A DNA stretch of 64,000 bases from Casuarius casuarius (taxonomy: Eukaryota > Chordata > Aves > Casuariiformes > Casuariidae). Position numbers and translations under genes: made by a program. The notes beneath the pieces are model-generated. The model searched no databases. It saw only the letters and a program-made list of their open reading frames with translations, and was not told the DNA's origin. Location: the NCBI GenBank assembly GCA_003342895.1, contig PTFA01000302.1, forward strand, positions 430,920 through 494,919. Direction: 5' to 3'. Shown here one piece after another: positions 49,601 to 61,600 of the stretch; the first letter of the stretch is position 1; each line of letters begins with the position of its first letter.

Positions 49601-52600
49601 ACACTTCTTGTAGCCTGTCTGGTTCTGTGGATGTGTATGGATCAAGTCCTCTCAAGTGATTCCCGACTTGATTGTCATCTACTGCTAGTTGTTCTCCTTC
49701 CCCTTCACCCCTGTTCATAAGCACAGAGGCCTGGGAGACCTTGTTGGTGGAGAGTGAGGCAAAGAAGACACGGAGCACCTGAACCCTACCTGTGTCCGCT
49801 TTCACTAAATTGCTCACCCCATTCAGCAACAAACCTGCATTTTCCTTGTTCAGCCTTTAACTACCAGTGTAACAGTAGGAGGTCACCTTTGTCCCTTGCA
49901 AGCCTCAGCTGCAGCTGAACTTTGACTTTTCTGATACCACCTGTAAATACGTAGCCAAAGTTTCTAACTCCTCCTTTTTAGCCTGTCCTTGCTTTTGCTG
50001 CATGTGCTGTTTGTTTTGTATTGGAGCTCTGTCATGAGTTTTCTGCTTAGTCATGCCAGTCTCCTAATGCATCTACTTGTCTTCCTGAGTATCAGGATGG
50101 GCCATTCCAGTGCTTGGAGGGGCTTAGCCCTGCCAGCTTTCCGGTGCTCCTTTGCTCTTCATGGATGAATACCTTAAGATCTCATTTACCAGTTCCTTGA
50201 AGAAGGTGGAGTCTGCCTACCTCATATCCAGAATCTGTACTCTGCTACTGTCCTTCCTCACTTCCCACAGGATCTTGAACCCTTTCATGGTTATTACAAG
50301 CTAAGGCTGCCATAAGTTACTGCATCCCCAACCATTTTTTTCTTCTTAGTGAGTAGCTGGTTCAGGTGTGTGTCACCCTCAGTTGGCCCATTCAGTATCT
50401 TTATGCAGAAGTTCTTCCCAGCACCATCCAGAAATCTTCTAGACTGTTGTATCCTGCTGTGGTATCCTTTTCGTAGGTGTCAAAGAGGTTAAAATGCCTC
50501 ATGAGAATCAGTATCTGTGATCCACAGATGACTTCTAGTTGTTTAAAAGAGGCTTTGTCCCATGCCTCACTCTAATCCCTCCTTCTGGCCTCTTGTGTGA
50601 TCCTGACCTACAGGCTCTCAACCAGCCTCTCATCTATCTCACTGGACATTTCCATACATCTGAGCTGTGGCCTTATGTAGATGGCCAGCACTCCTGCATC
50701 TTCCCTACCTGCATTTTCTAAAGAGCATCCTGAAGGGTATCCATCCATCCAACACTCCTCCAGTAGCGTGTGAGCTGTCCTGCTCTGTCTTGGTCATTCC
50801 AGTGATGATGTAGTTCTGTGATTGCATGCAGACCTCTAGTAACTCCTGCTTGTTTCCCAGGCCGTGTGCATTTGTGTGTATATATTTGAAGTGGGCCCCC
50901 TTCTGCCTTATGTTAGCATTCTTGAAGTCTCTCTTATGCCTCTCTCCCTGCGTCCTTTGCTTTCTATGGTGGTTTACCACTTCCTCACTTGACTGTGTAT
51001 TGTAATGTCCCTCCCCTGTCATTTCTCATTTAAAGTTCTCTTCACCATGTTGGCCAGCCTGTTGGCAAAAATGCTTTTGCCTCGCTTTGTCATATGGATC
51101 CCATTTCCCTTCAGCAGTCCTTAATCCTCAGAGAGTCCCATGATTGTGAAAGCTAGATCCCTGTCACTGACAAGAGGTGCACAACAAGAGCAGCAGGCAC
51201 TCCCTTTTATTCCTAAATTCAGTTTCAACTGAAGGTAGAAGCCAAATTCTGGCCTTACTTGACTCTTCAGTGTTGTCACTATGTATTACTGAAATGAACT
51301 TTTCTCACTGTGCATGTGACTGTACTCTAGGCAGTAGTTTTTTTGTGATGCACTGTATTTTGAGATTTTTTTTCTTCCTCTGCCTCTCTAAGATCCAATT
51401 CTACAGGAGAATGTTCTTTGATTTGGCACTTGCGGGGCTTCATTTACTTCCTGGGACTCTTCTGATGCCTAAGAATACCTTTGCTGGGGCAGGCACCCTC
51501 ACATCTCAGTTCTGTCTTTTGAAAGCAAACGCTTATATTCCTTGACTTTGTTAGAGAGGAAGATGCTCTCGGTTTGCTGAGAGAAAACTATGGCCTGGAG
51601 AAAGAGGAATACGTAAAGTCTGTCAAAGACGTAAAGGAACACTAATGCAAGTTTAAAATCCTGTATATAGCGTTTGTGATGTGAGTGAAAGTTGAAGTTG
51701 CTGTAGTGCTAAATTTATATGCATGCTTTAACTAGGATTGAAAGCTTGTACCTTTTGGTTTTTCACTGAAGTATGGAAAGAAGCACAAGTTTTTTGTAGA
51801 ACACTGAAATGCACATCTCTTCATTTTGAAAACCAGTTGTCTAAGAGGTTTTATTGTCAAATATGTTTTAAACTAGATCTGAGATCTTTTTTGTTCTCCA
51901 AAAATTCAGTGACAGGTGTGAAGCCACCTATCCTTCTGAGATTCTAAAACTTGTTATTTTCTTCAAAAAGTTTTTATTGGACTCATTTTTTGGTTAGATT
52001 AAGTATAGTTACTGGGAAACTGTTGAGTTTAGTGTAAAAATTTTAATATAAATAATTGCTATTTCTGAAAATCAAGCTAATGCATTTTTGGCTCTTGTGT
52101 TCGGCACTCTGCACAGACTTTATGATTATGGACTTGAACTTTGTATCACATTAAGGCATTGGTTCTTTGTGTTTAGAATGCTAGGACACGTAAATTATAG
52201 AGTACTGTGTAGGTAGGTGTACTGTATCATTAGAACCTGAGGTTTCATTTTCACAATCTATGCTCCTTTTGCATTGTTGTAGAACTTAGCAGCTCAGTTG
52301 TAAACAATGTGTTGAACCATTTCCCAAAAGGGGGGAAATGTAATTGGGTAACTTGTGTAATCATCCTGGTTTATAGAGCTTATAAACTCAGAAAGTCCTC
52401 TTCAGTGGTGATATAAGACTGTACTGCACTCTAGCTTTATCCATCTCTTTTGCATTTTTGGGCCATTTTCTTAGTAAAATGATGAAGAAAATGAGCTAGT
52501 TAGAAGACTGCACCCATTATTTTTGTCCTTGAAGAGTTTTAAAGGCAGTGATTTACAGGGTTTTATTTTGTTATCCCTTTTCTTTACTACCCACTCCCCA

Positions 52601-55600
52601 TTCACCTGTAGGAAATTGGCAGGATGCACACTCTTCATCACTGGTGCAAGCCGGGGCATTGGCAAAGCCATTGCCTTGAAAGCTGCCAAAGATGGTGCAA
52701 ACATTGTGATAGCTGCCAAGACGGCTGAACCCCATCGTACTCTTCCAGGAACTATCTACACTGCTGCGGAAGAGAGTAAGTTGTAATAGATAAGGCTGGA
52801 CTTCAGGTGCTGGGTTAGGTCTATGTCCTAGCTTAGTTTTCGTACATGAGTGGAAAAGTTTTTAGACTCTCTGAACACCACCTCACCTTTAATAAAATAA
52901 GCCTAATGCTTCTCTTGCCACCCAAGAATGCTGTGATGTGTCAAAATATCACTTTAAGGAAGGTGTATGTGCATAATTGTGAAAATATTATGTTAACAAA
53001 GATATATGTGTGTACCATACCCATTCTTAGTGTTACAGTATGGTTTTAGCTTTTCTGTTCTTTAAGAAACATATAAAAAGGAAGCGATATGGGTCTGCAA
53101 TACTTAGGCAAGGTCACAGTTTGAGAATATGATTTTCACTGTCTTTTTCAAACATTTCATTGAATGAGAGATTCTCAATAGTTTCATGCTTTTCAGCTTG
53201 AGAGCAAATTTTTAAATGTCTTGTTTTCTAACTATGCAGTTGAAGCAGCTGGAGGAAAGGCACTGCCATGCATTGTTAATGTGAGGGAAGAACAGCAAAT
53301 CATTAATGCTGTGGAGAAAGCTGTGAAGACTTTTGGAGGTATGCTAAGGTGCGGGGAGAAAGTACTCATTAACAGGCAGATTTTTCAAATATTTGAATAA
53401 CAATAAGAAAGAACAGCCTGTCTTTCTCATGGTTTGTATCTTAAAATGATGATGTGAGACTATTTTTTTTTTTTTTTAAATAGGCATTGATATTTTGGTG
53501 AACAATGCAAGCGCCATCTCTTTGTCTGGCACTTTGGAAACAGAAACGAAGAAGGCCAATCTTATGATGGATGTCAATGTACGAGGAACCTACCTTACGT
53601 AAGTGCTGAGAGAGGGAAACAGTAATTGTTACAGAAAATATGATTGTTACTGCAGTTTATGCAGGAAATTGTATAGCTGTCTCACTAGCCTAGAGTTCAA
53701 GTGAAAGTATTGTACAGAATCACAGAAAATTGCTCGGTTACTGACTCGTTTGAAATTAACATTTGCAAGAATTAATTGGCATCTGACAGCTAGAACAAGT
53801 AATTAGTGTGGAAGAAATGTCAATCTTCATGGGCAGTTGACAATGACATTGCCGTTCCTCCAAATTATGTACTTCTAGTAGGCATAAATCTGGGCCTTAT
53901 TACTGTTGTTGCTAAAGATTCATAAGCCCCTCTGTGTGGGTGGCAAACATACAGGCTAGTGTATTTCTGTCAAATGGAGTTCCAGCTCGGCTTTGCTACA
54001 TGTTGTCTCTTCTCTCATTCCAAGCAAAATGGTTAGGTATTTGTGAACTTCAGCTGCAATATTTTGTCAACTTCCTGCTCCTAATTTTGTTTTTGGTCTT
54101 GAGAGGCATCAAATAACATAAATAAATGAGAAATACGAAAGACGTAATGATCTAAAGTGTTTGCCACCTATTTTGAGCTTACTGATTCTATTAATTAAAT
54201 ATTACCAAGACTTGATTTCACAATTCATGTGGCCCTTATTTTGCTCATTTTTCCAAATGGGTTCACTTAGGAGGAGTCATTTTTAGATTTAAAGGCTGTC
54301 TTTTAAAGCTGCTCTGAGTTAAACGTAAAATCTTGGTTTTAACAGGGCTGCATTAAAAAATCCATAGGATGATGATGATTCTGTGCTTTAAAATGTTACT
54401 TGATGTGGTCAGAGTCTCTTATATCAGAGCACTTTGATCTAGAATAGTGTCTGTCATTCCAGTTCATAAAGATGAATTTGGTTATCAAACATTATGATTA
54501 TATTCCTTAAAGTTCTGCTGTTTTAAAATCAGTGGAAGGATTTGTCACTGAAGTAGTTAAAGAATACATGTGCATAGTACTCTTCTGAACTAGAAAGACA
54601 CCTGTGTGGTATGTAGAAAGAGAGTGAGCAAGACAGAGAGAGAAATACGCTTGCAGAGTTTGATTTCTTACTTCTGCCCTGTGTTGTCTACTTCTGAAAG
54701 TCTGTGAGCATAATTAATTCTGTGCTCACAAGGGAAGATTGTCTTTGGAACTTGGTATTCAAGAAGATACCAAGCTAGAAAATACTTGCTAGATGTCTCT
54801 TGCTAGATCTCTTGAGTAGGTTCCATAGTATTGTTATTGGCAAGCTCTTTTTTTTTTTTTCCTTAACATTGACAATCACTTTCTTGATGGTGACATCTTG
54901 CTATTCCAAATTAGAGAAGAACTCTTAGTCATCTTTTGTTTGGGTACTCCTCTGCCTTAAAAAAGAGAAAAATACGTGTTGTTGCAAATGGAAAAATACA
55001 TGAAAGATTAATGCCTCTCAAGGGAAGTTACAGATGGCCTTTGTCATTGCTTTTATAATCATCAGTTGGGAAAACTTAGCCAAGCATTTCAGCTTTTTCT
55101 TCATCTTGCTTTGTATGTGGATTCTGTCAGTAATTTGAAGAGATTTGTTGTCAATTTAATGTTGAAATATTATACTAGGTAGAAAAAAATGGCATTTTTT
55201 TTTGTCTGTGTGGAAGAGGTATGGGGCACATCTCATCTTACAGAATGTGCCTGTTGGCATGTTCTCAGCTCATGTGCATTAAGCAAATGTGAAACATCTG
55301 TTAGTGAACTTCACACTCTGTTGCTGAAAAGAGTTGGAACCCCAGTGCATTTAAGTAAGTGGTAAAAGGTAGTGTTTATTTTAATGACTTTGCAATTGTA
55401 GGTATCACTTCTGTGACTGACAGTAGGCATGCATCCTGCTGAAATGTGTACGTAGTAGGTAGGCAATGTAGTCCACTGCAGTCCTGTCCTCCCTGTGAAT
55501 CTTGATTAAAAATTTGATTGATTTCCAGCAGAGATCAAATGTAAACATGCACCCTAGTTGTAGAATTGAAGTCAAATGACAGTTATAAAGTGAAAGCTAT

Positions 55601-58600
55601 GATTTACAGGTACGTGTTCCTTTTTAATACTGTAAATTCTAAGTTAAATGAAATAGGTGACTCTTTCAGTCAGCAGAGAATAGGTTTTCAGTTTTGCTTG
55701 GAATGCTTGTAATAACCTTTCATTATACACTTTTATTTCTATAACATTATTTTAAAGAAGAAATGTATGTGCGATCAGAAGAGATGATATATTTATGACT
55801 AAAAGATACACTGCACTGATAATTTGGCTTGGTCCCTTGTATGGTTTTGTTGCACCTACCAGAGCTATTATAAGGAGAGTATGGCTTCTGAGCATTTGGA
55901 AAATTTGCTTTTAGTAGCTGCAGCAGCACTGTTTGGAAGATGTGGCCCCGTTCCCAGGTGTGAGTACTCTGCCTGAGATAAATGAGATGGGACAGATTTT
56001 TTTATTGTTATTGTTCTTTGTATGAGTTAATCAAATAACTGGTATAAGGGCATGGTCTTAGCTTAGTGTGGGACCTTTGCATAAAGGAAAATAGTGGTGG
56101 GTCTGATAGAATGTTTTTACTATCTTCCATAAAATAAAAGGTTATTGAGATGTTCTGACTTCTACCTTTCAGGTCTAAAATATGCCTTCCTCACTTGAGG
56201 AAGAGTAAGAACGCCCACATCCTGAACCTCAGCCCACCTCTTAATCTGAATCCCATCTGGTTCAAAAATCATTGTGGTAAGTAGTGTTCAATGTCTTTGT
56301 TTCTATTACTTTTTGATAACCACATAAAAACCTGGTGAAATGTGCAGGAGTGACAGCCCAGAATGCCAGATCTTGTATTTTTAACTATAAATATGTACTG
56401 GTATGTTCTGTACTCCAGTATGTTCTGTACCTTGCCTGAAAGGAATTGTTTTGGGAGGAGGTAATGCCGGTTTTATGGCCCAGTACGTCCTTTAAGTTTT
56501 CAAGAAAGCTATGTAGGTAAGAGTCTATGGTTTTTCTGGGGATTTTTAAAACTTCAAAATGGTTTCTGTTCCAAATAGAGATAGAAAATCTAAATTGGTT
56601 TTCTTACTGCTTCAGTTTTGCATTTGATTTAATAGAGATAAAACTCGAAGATTGTCTTTTTAAATGAAAAGTAATTTTGAGGAGGGAATGAGACCCCATT
56701 CTGAGGTTAAAACATACGTTGTTCATTTCAAACCTGTAAACACCTTTCAGTTTTGGACAGCTGTTATCATAAACTTCCATAGCAAGGCCCAGTTCTTTCC
56801 CCCTAAAAGTTTGCTTTCTGGAAAATGACAAGAGGGATATAGAATTTTTTTTTTTTTTCTCGTAGAATATTAGATTGGTTAAGCAGTTACTATGCCTTGG
56901 GTCTCAGAAAAGTTTGAGAGCTCTGTCAGAGTGCTGTGAATAAATCACACAACAAAAGACTGTGCACTTAAACTTCAGTCATTGTTTTTGTTTGTTTAAA
57001 AAAAGAAAAATTGCATAGCTTTCATTTTAGTCCTAGTGAAAAAAAGATGGCAGACTAGTTCATGTCTGGTGGTGTATGTATGTATATTTTTAGTCTAAAA
57101 ATATACTGTTTTGTCCTAAAAGACTTAGTTTTCCTTATGAACAAGTAACTTGACTTTTCTGTCCTCCATAATTAAAGGTTTGAACATGAACAGTCAGTTT
57201 TTATCATACTAAATACTCTTGTGTTTTTTATTTTTTACACTTTTTGTCTTAGCTTACACCATTTCTAAATATGGGATGTCCATGTGTGTCTTGGGAATGG
57301 CAGAAGAATTTAGAGGAGAAGTTGCTGTCAATGCTTTATGGCCTAAAACAGGTGATTTCTTTTCTTTTTTTTTTCTTTTCTTTTTTTTTAGTGGTACTAA
57401 TAACTAATTTTTATATTTTGTCTTCTGTGGCTTATTTGGCTTTGAATATACTTTAAACTTATTCTGAAATTGATTCAGGACACTAAATAGTTCTTTTACA
57501 TATTCTTTGTTCATCTCACATAGGTGTTGTTTTTTATTCAAAGTTTTCGGTAGTCAGTTGCCACTTTGAGCCAAACTTGAATTTGGCTAGATTACAACCT
57601 ATTCAGCCCTTTCAGTTAGCTGACGCCAGTTGGCTTGCCTATGCTCCCTCTCACATGCCCTGAGCTTTGATTTGTATAGAATCACAAAAATACTAACATG
57701 TTTATGTTAGTATGTTTCAAACATCTGTTTATGTAGCACTGTTTAGAAATCCTTGCTGATTAGATTGGCAAGATCTAGATGGAACTGACATACTTCTGTG
57801 CGTGCAGGAAAAAAAAATTTCTATAAGTTCTTGCATTCTGGTCCAGTAGACAGTTTTTCACAGAACCGTCTGATATTCTGATTTCCTATGACCAGCAAGC
57901 AAAGTTTTGTAGAAGGAAAAAAAGCGTGACGTTCCCATGTCGTGTTAACTTGGGTTTGTTGTCAGTGAGAATTGGAGCTGCAGCTCAGGTTTTCTACTCA
58001 GCTGTTTGCAAAAGTAAGCCAGTCTCTTTACCCCAAATATATCTGTGTGCAAAAGTGATACTGATGTTAAAATTGGAAGGAAATCCTGCCTTTTAATGAT
58101 GTGAGCCCAGTCCTTGTGTTAGAAGACATTATAACAAAAGAGTCTCCAGTGAAACTTTTCTGAGGTTTCCCTGGAGCACTCAAGAAGCAAGTATCTGGAA
58201 CCCAGTGCATATTTCTTATAACTTCTTCGGAAACATAAGATAAAACAGGGACCTAAAACCAGAATGGTAAGTTTTGACTCCACTGCAAGGAAGGCAGTCG
58301 GGACTCTGAAGCTATACATGCACTTTCCTTCAGTACACTAAAGATGAAGAGTTAATCGTGAAAAATAGACAGTTCTCCCTAAAAAATTTTTTTTTTTACT
58401 TAAACTTTTATCTTCCCAAAGAGAGAAAGTTAACTACTTCCATGTGATCACACATAGGGATACAAGAATTACAGATTTCTGTGGTATCTAAAATACAGTT
58501 GGAAAAAAATGTATTTTTAATCAAAAAATCTACTACAGTCTCTTATAATTAATCTCAGCACTGGAGGTTATCACTTTGCTAGCATAGATGCCAGTTCCTT

Positions 58601-61600
58601 GATATTGGTTAATCAAACTTCAGATCTACTATCTAGGAGAAAATTAACCCTTGTTAAACACACGAAAATATTCTGGTAGTAAGATAACAGGAGCTCTCCA
58701 CTTACCTAAAATTTAAGAGAGAGCCTACCAAAAGGAAGAGGGGAAGACCCCATCGCTGAGGATGACTATGTATAAACAGTAGATGTATATCGGGAGCTAG
58801 TAGTACTGTGGTAGGGGACATGGAAGACTATGTGCATTAGAGGAAAAGCAGACACTCTTTACATAGAATAAGTGGAAGGGTGGACAGCCAGAGTACGAAG
58901 CAGAAGCTGTACAAAGCCATTTTGCTGCACATAGGTGCTCATTGTGATTAGAAGTATAACACTTGACACCAACAGGGAAGCGGCAGGAGTGTGGGCCAGG
59001 GAAAGTGAACAGGTTAATGCCTCATTAGAGTAATGGAAACTATTCAGGTCAACAGGACCTGATAAATTTTATCAGAGTACTTCACTGAAATCATCTCTGA
59101 ATTGTCAGTAGTTATCTTTAAAAAAAAAAATCTGGTGGGACAGGTCATGTCCCAGAGGACCAAAGAAAGGCTAATGGATATCCTATCCTTCAGAAGGAGA
59201 AAAAGACCTAGGGAAACTGTTTGTATAGTATATTTATTTGCCGTCTGTCTCAGATAGGAATGTGTTTATAGCAGTTCAGTTGATTTAAAATAAAAAAGAA
59301 AATGAGATTGATCAAAAATATACGAAATCTAATCCTCGTCACAGAAGAGTAAAATAAGCCTTGGAAATGAGTGGACAAGGTGAGCCACCTTTTGCACTTT
59401 TCCAGAGCACACTTTGAGTAGGATCTCCCTAGCAGCATTTAAGACCATCTTTCCTTTTCCCAGTTCTTATTTGGAAGGTGAATGATGCATCAGACAGATG
59501 TATTCTGCGCAATGCCTATTCTTTGTGCGTTAAAGGATGTTGTAATCATTTCTGCATCAAAGCTACCATTACTTTGTATGGAGTGTGAGCACTGAAAGGA
59601 GGACGGAAATCACTTGGAATCCAGTTTATCCTTCCACCTCCAGGACCTGCCAGCCTCAAATGTAGGAAAGGATTTGCAAATCTGCCCTGGAACATATAGG
59701 GGAGGGGCAGAGCATGTTGGATCTTGAACAGTAGATGGGAAGAAGTCTTGAAGCAAAACTGTATAATGGAAAGCCAATAACATGACAAATACCGGAAGCT
59801 GGAACCAAACAGCCTTTTTCATAGAAGAACATGGAAGTAAAATGAAGTAGATGCCTCAACTGGAAAAAGCAAATTAAAGACTTAAGTTTGAATGTGCCTC
59901 AGTGTTAGTTTTTCTGTGGGGAAAAATAAGGAAGACAATGGAACAGTTCAGTAGTTAGTAGAATTAGTTAATAAGAGAACCAAAAGCATAGGAGATCTGG
60001 AGATTGGCCTTTCTGTGCAATATTGAACAAGTTATTCGAGTTTATTCAGTTTCCCATCTTTAATTTACAAGAGACATTGCTGTCTCATGAGTTATTGCAA
60101 GGTTAAAATTAAGCAAGGAGACATTCACCGAATGAAACACTCATTGATTACTAATGTCATACATTCATACATATATCATACTTTCAGTCTGAGTAAGATA
60201 GTTGTTCTGTTAGTTTTTCATGTCCTGAATGACCTGAAAGAAATCCATGAGGAAAAAAGCCTAGTGCAGGTATGTGTGCATTGATAGAGGGAGAGTGGGA
60301 CCTGAATGTCTTAAGAAGCATTTCCCATTAGTCCTCTTTTGGGTTCTGTAAATAGCTTGCTTTGTTTTTACTGGTACTTGAAGAGAATTATTTGTTGGTT
60401 TGTAGTATTTCATAGCTTTGTCTTCTGTGATTTCCTTTCTTGTGAAAGAAAAATAATGTTTGTTAACCTGTCAGATGAGAGATGGGAATATAACATCATC
60501 AATGATTGTTTTCTTTTTGTTTTCTTTGTTTTTGTTTTCTTTTTCTCTGAACTTTCTAGCCATTTATACAGCTGCTATGGATATGCTGGGAGGAAGTGGA
60601 GTAGAAAAACAGTGCAGAAAAACGGACATCCTTGCAGATGCTGCATATTGCATTTTAACAAAACCAAAAAGTTTCACTGGAAACTTTGTTATTGATGAAG
60701 CTCTCTTGAGAGAAGAAGGAATTAAGGATTTTGATGTCTATGCAATTGCACCAGGTAAAACAGTTCTTTAAGTTGAGAAGTTCAGCAAGGAAGGCTGTTT
60801 TGGAGAATAGACATTTTTTTTTTTTTTGTTCTTGGAGGTTCTTAAATTAGTTCTGTAATGAAGTTGTTTTGCCTCAGCTTTCAGAAAATGCATTTCTGGT
60901 AAGTGCAGACCGGTCCACTAAGGCTCTAATCATTAAGTGTCTATTAAATAAAAAGAATCCGTTAAGAAGGAGGAAATGCACTGTAGATGCATATATAACT
61001 ACTTACCAGCTGGTGAGGTGGTTTCTCCTGTTCTTCAGATGTTCTTCACTGCAGACTTAAGAGGGTTCTAGTTCTGATTTAAAATGAATCAAAATCTAAG
61101 CAAACAAACATACTGCTTTGCCTTACTGCTGGCCTGTCTTTCCTTCAGACTGTAGTTTTATTATTTACAAACTAGGATTTATTTTCATACAAAATGAATT
61201 CTTGCTTATACTGTTTGTCTTTACTTGGACTTGCTCTTTTTTTTTTTTTTTTCTTCCCTCTCCTTTAGGTCATCCTCTGTTACCTGACTTCTTCTTGGAT
61301 GTTGAACCTGATATGATAGCAATGAAACTAGAACAGCATGGTAGGGAAAGCACTACGTGTAGAAGTTGATTATTGGCTATTATATCTGATCATAATGCCA
61401 TCCATATTTCAGTTCTTTTTTTATTTTCTCACAAGCACTTGGACTCCATTCAAGCTAGCTCACAAAACCCTTTTTTCATTTGGGGTGCATAATTTTTGGG
61501 AGTGTTGCAGTGTGTCTAAGTTTACTTAATATTAGGAAAGAATGTTACCTTCCACAGGACTTTGGAACTTTCATCATATGAAATCAGTGCCTTGTTTTAA

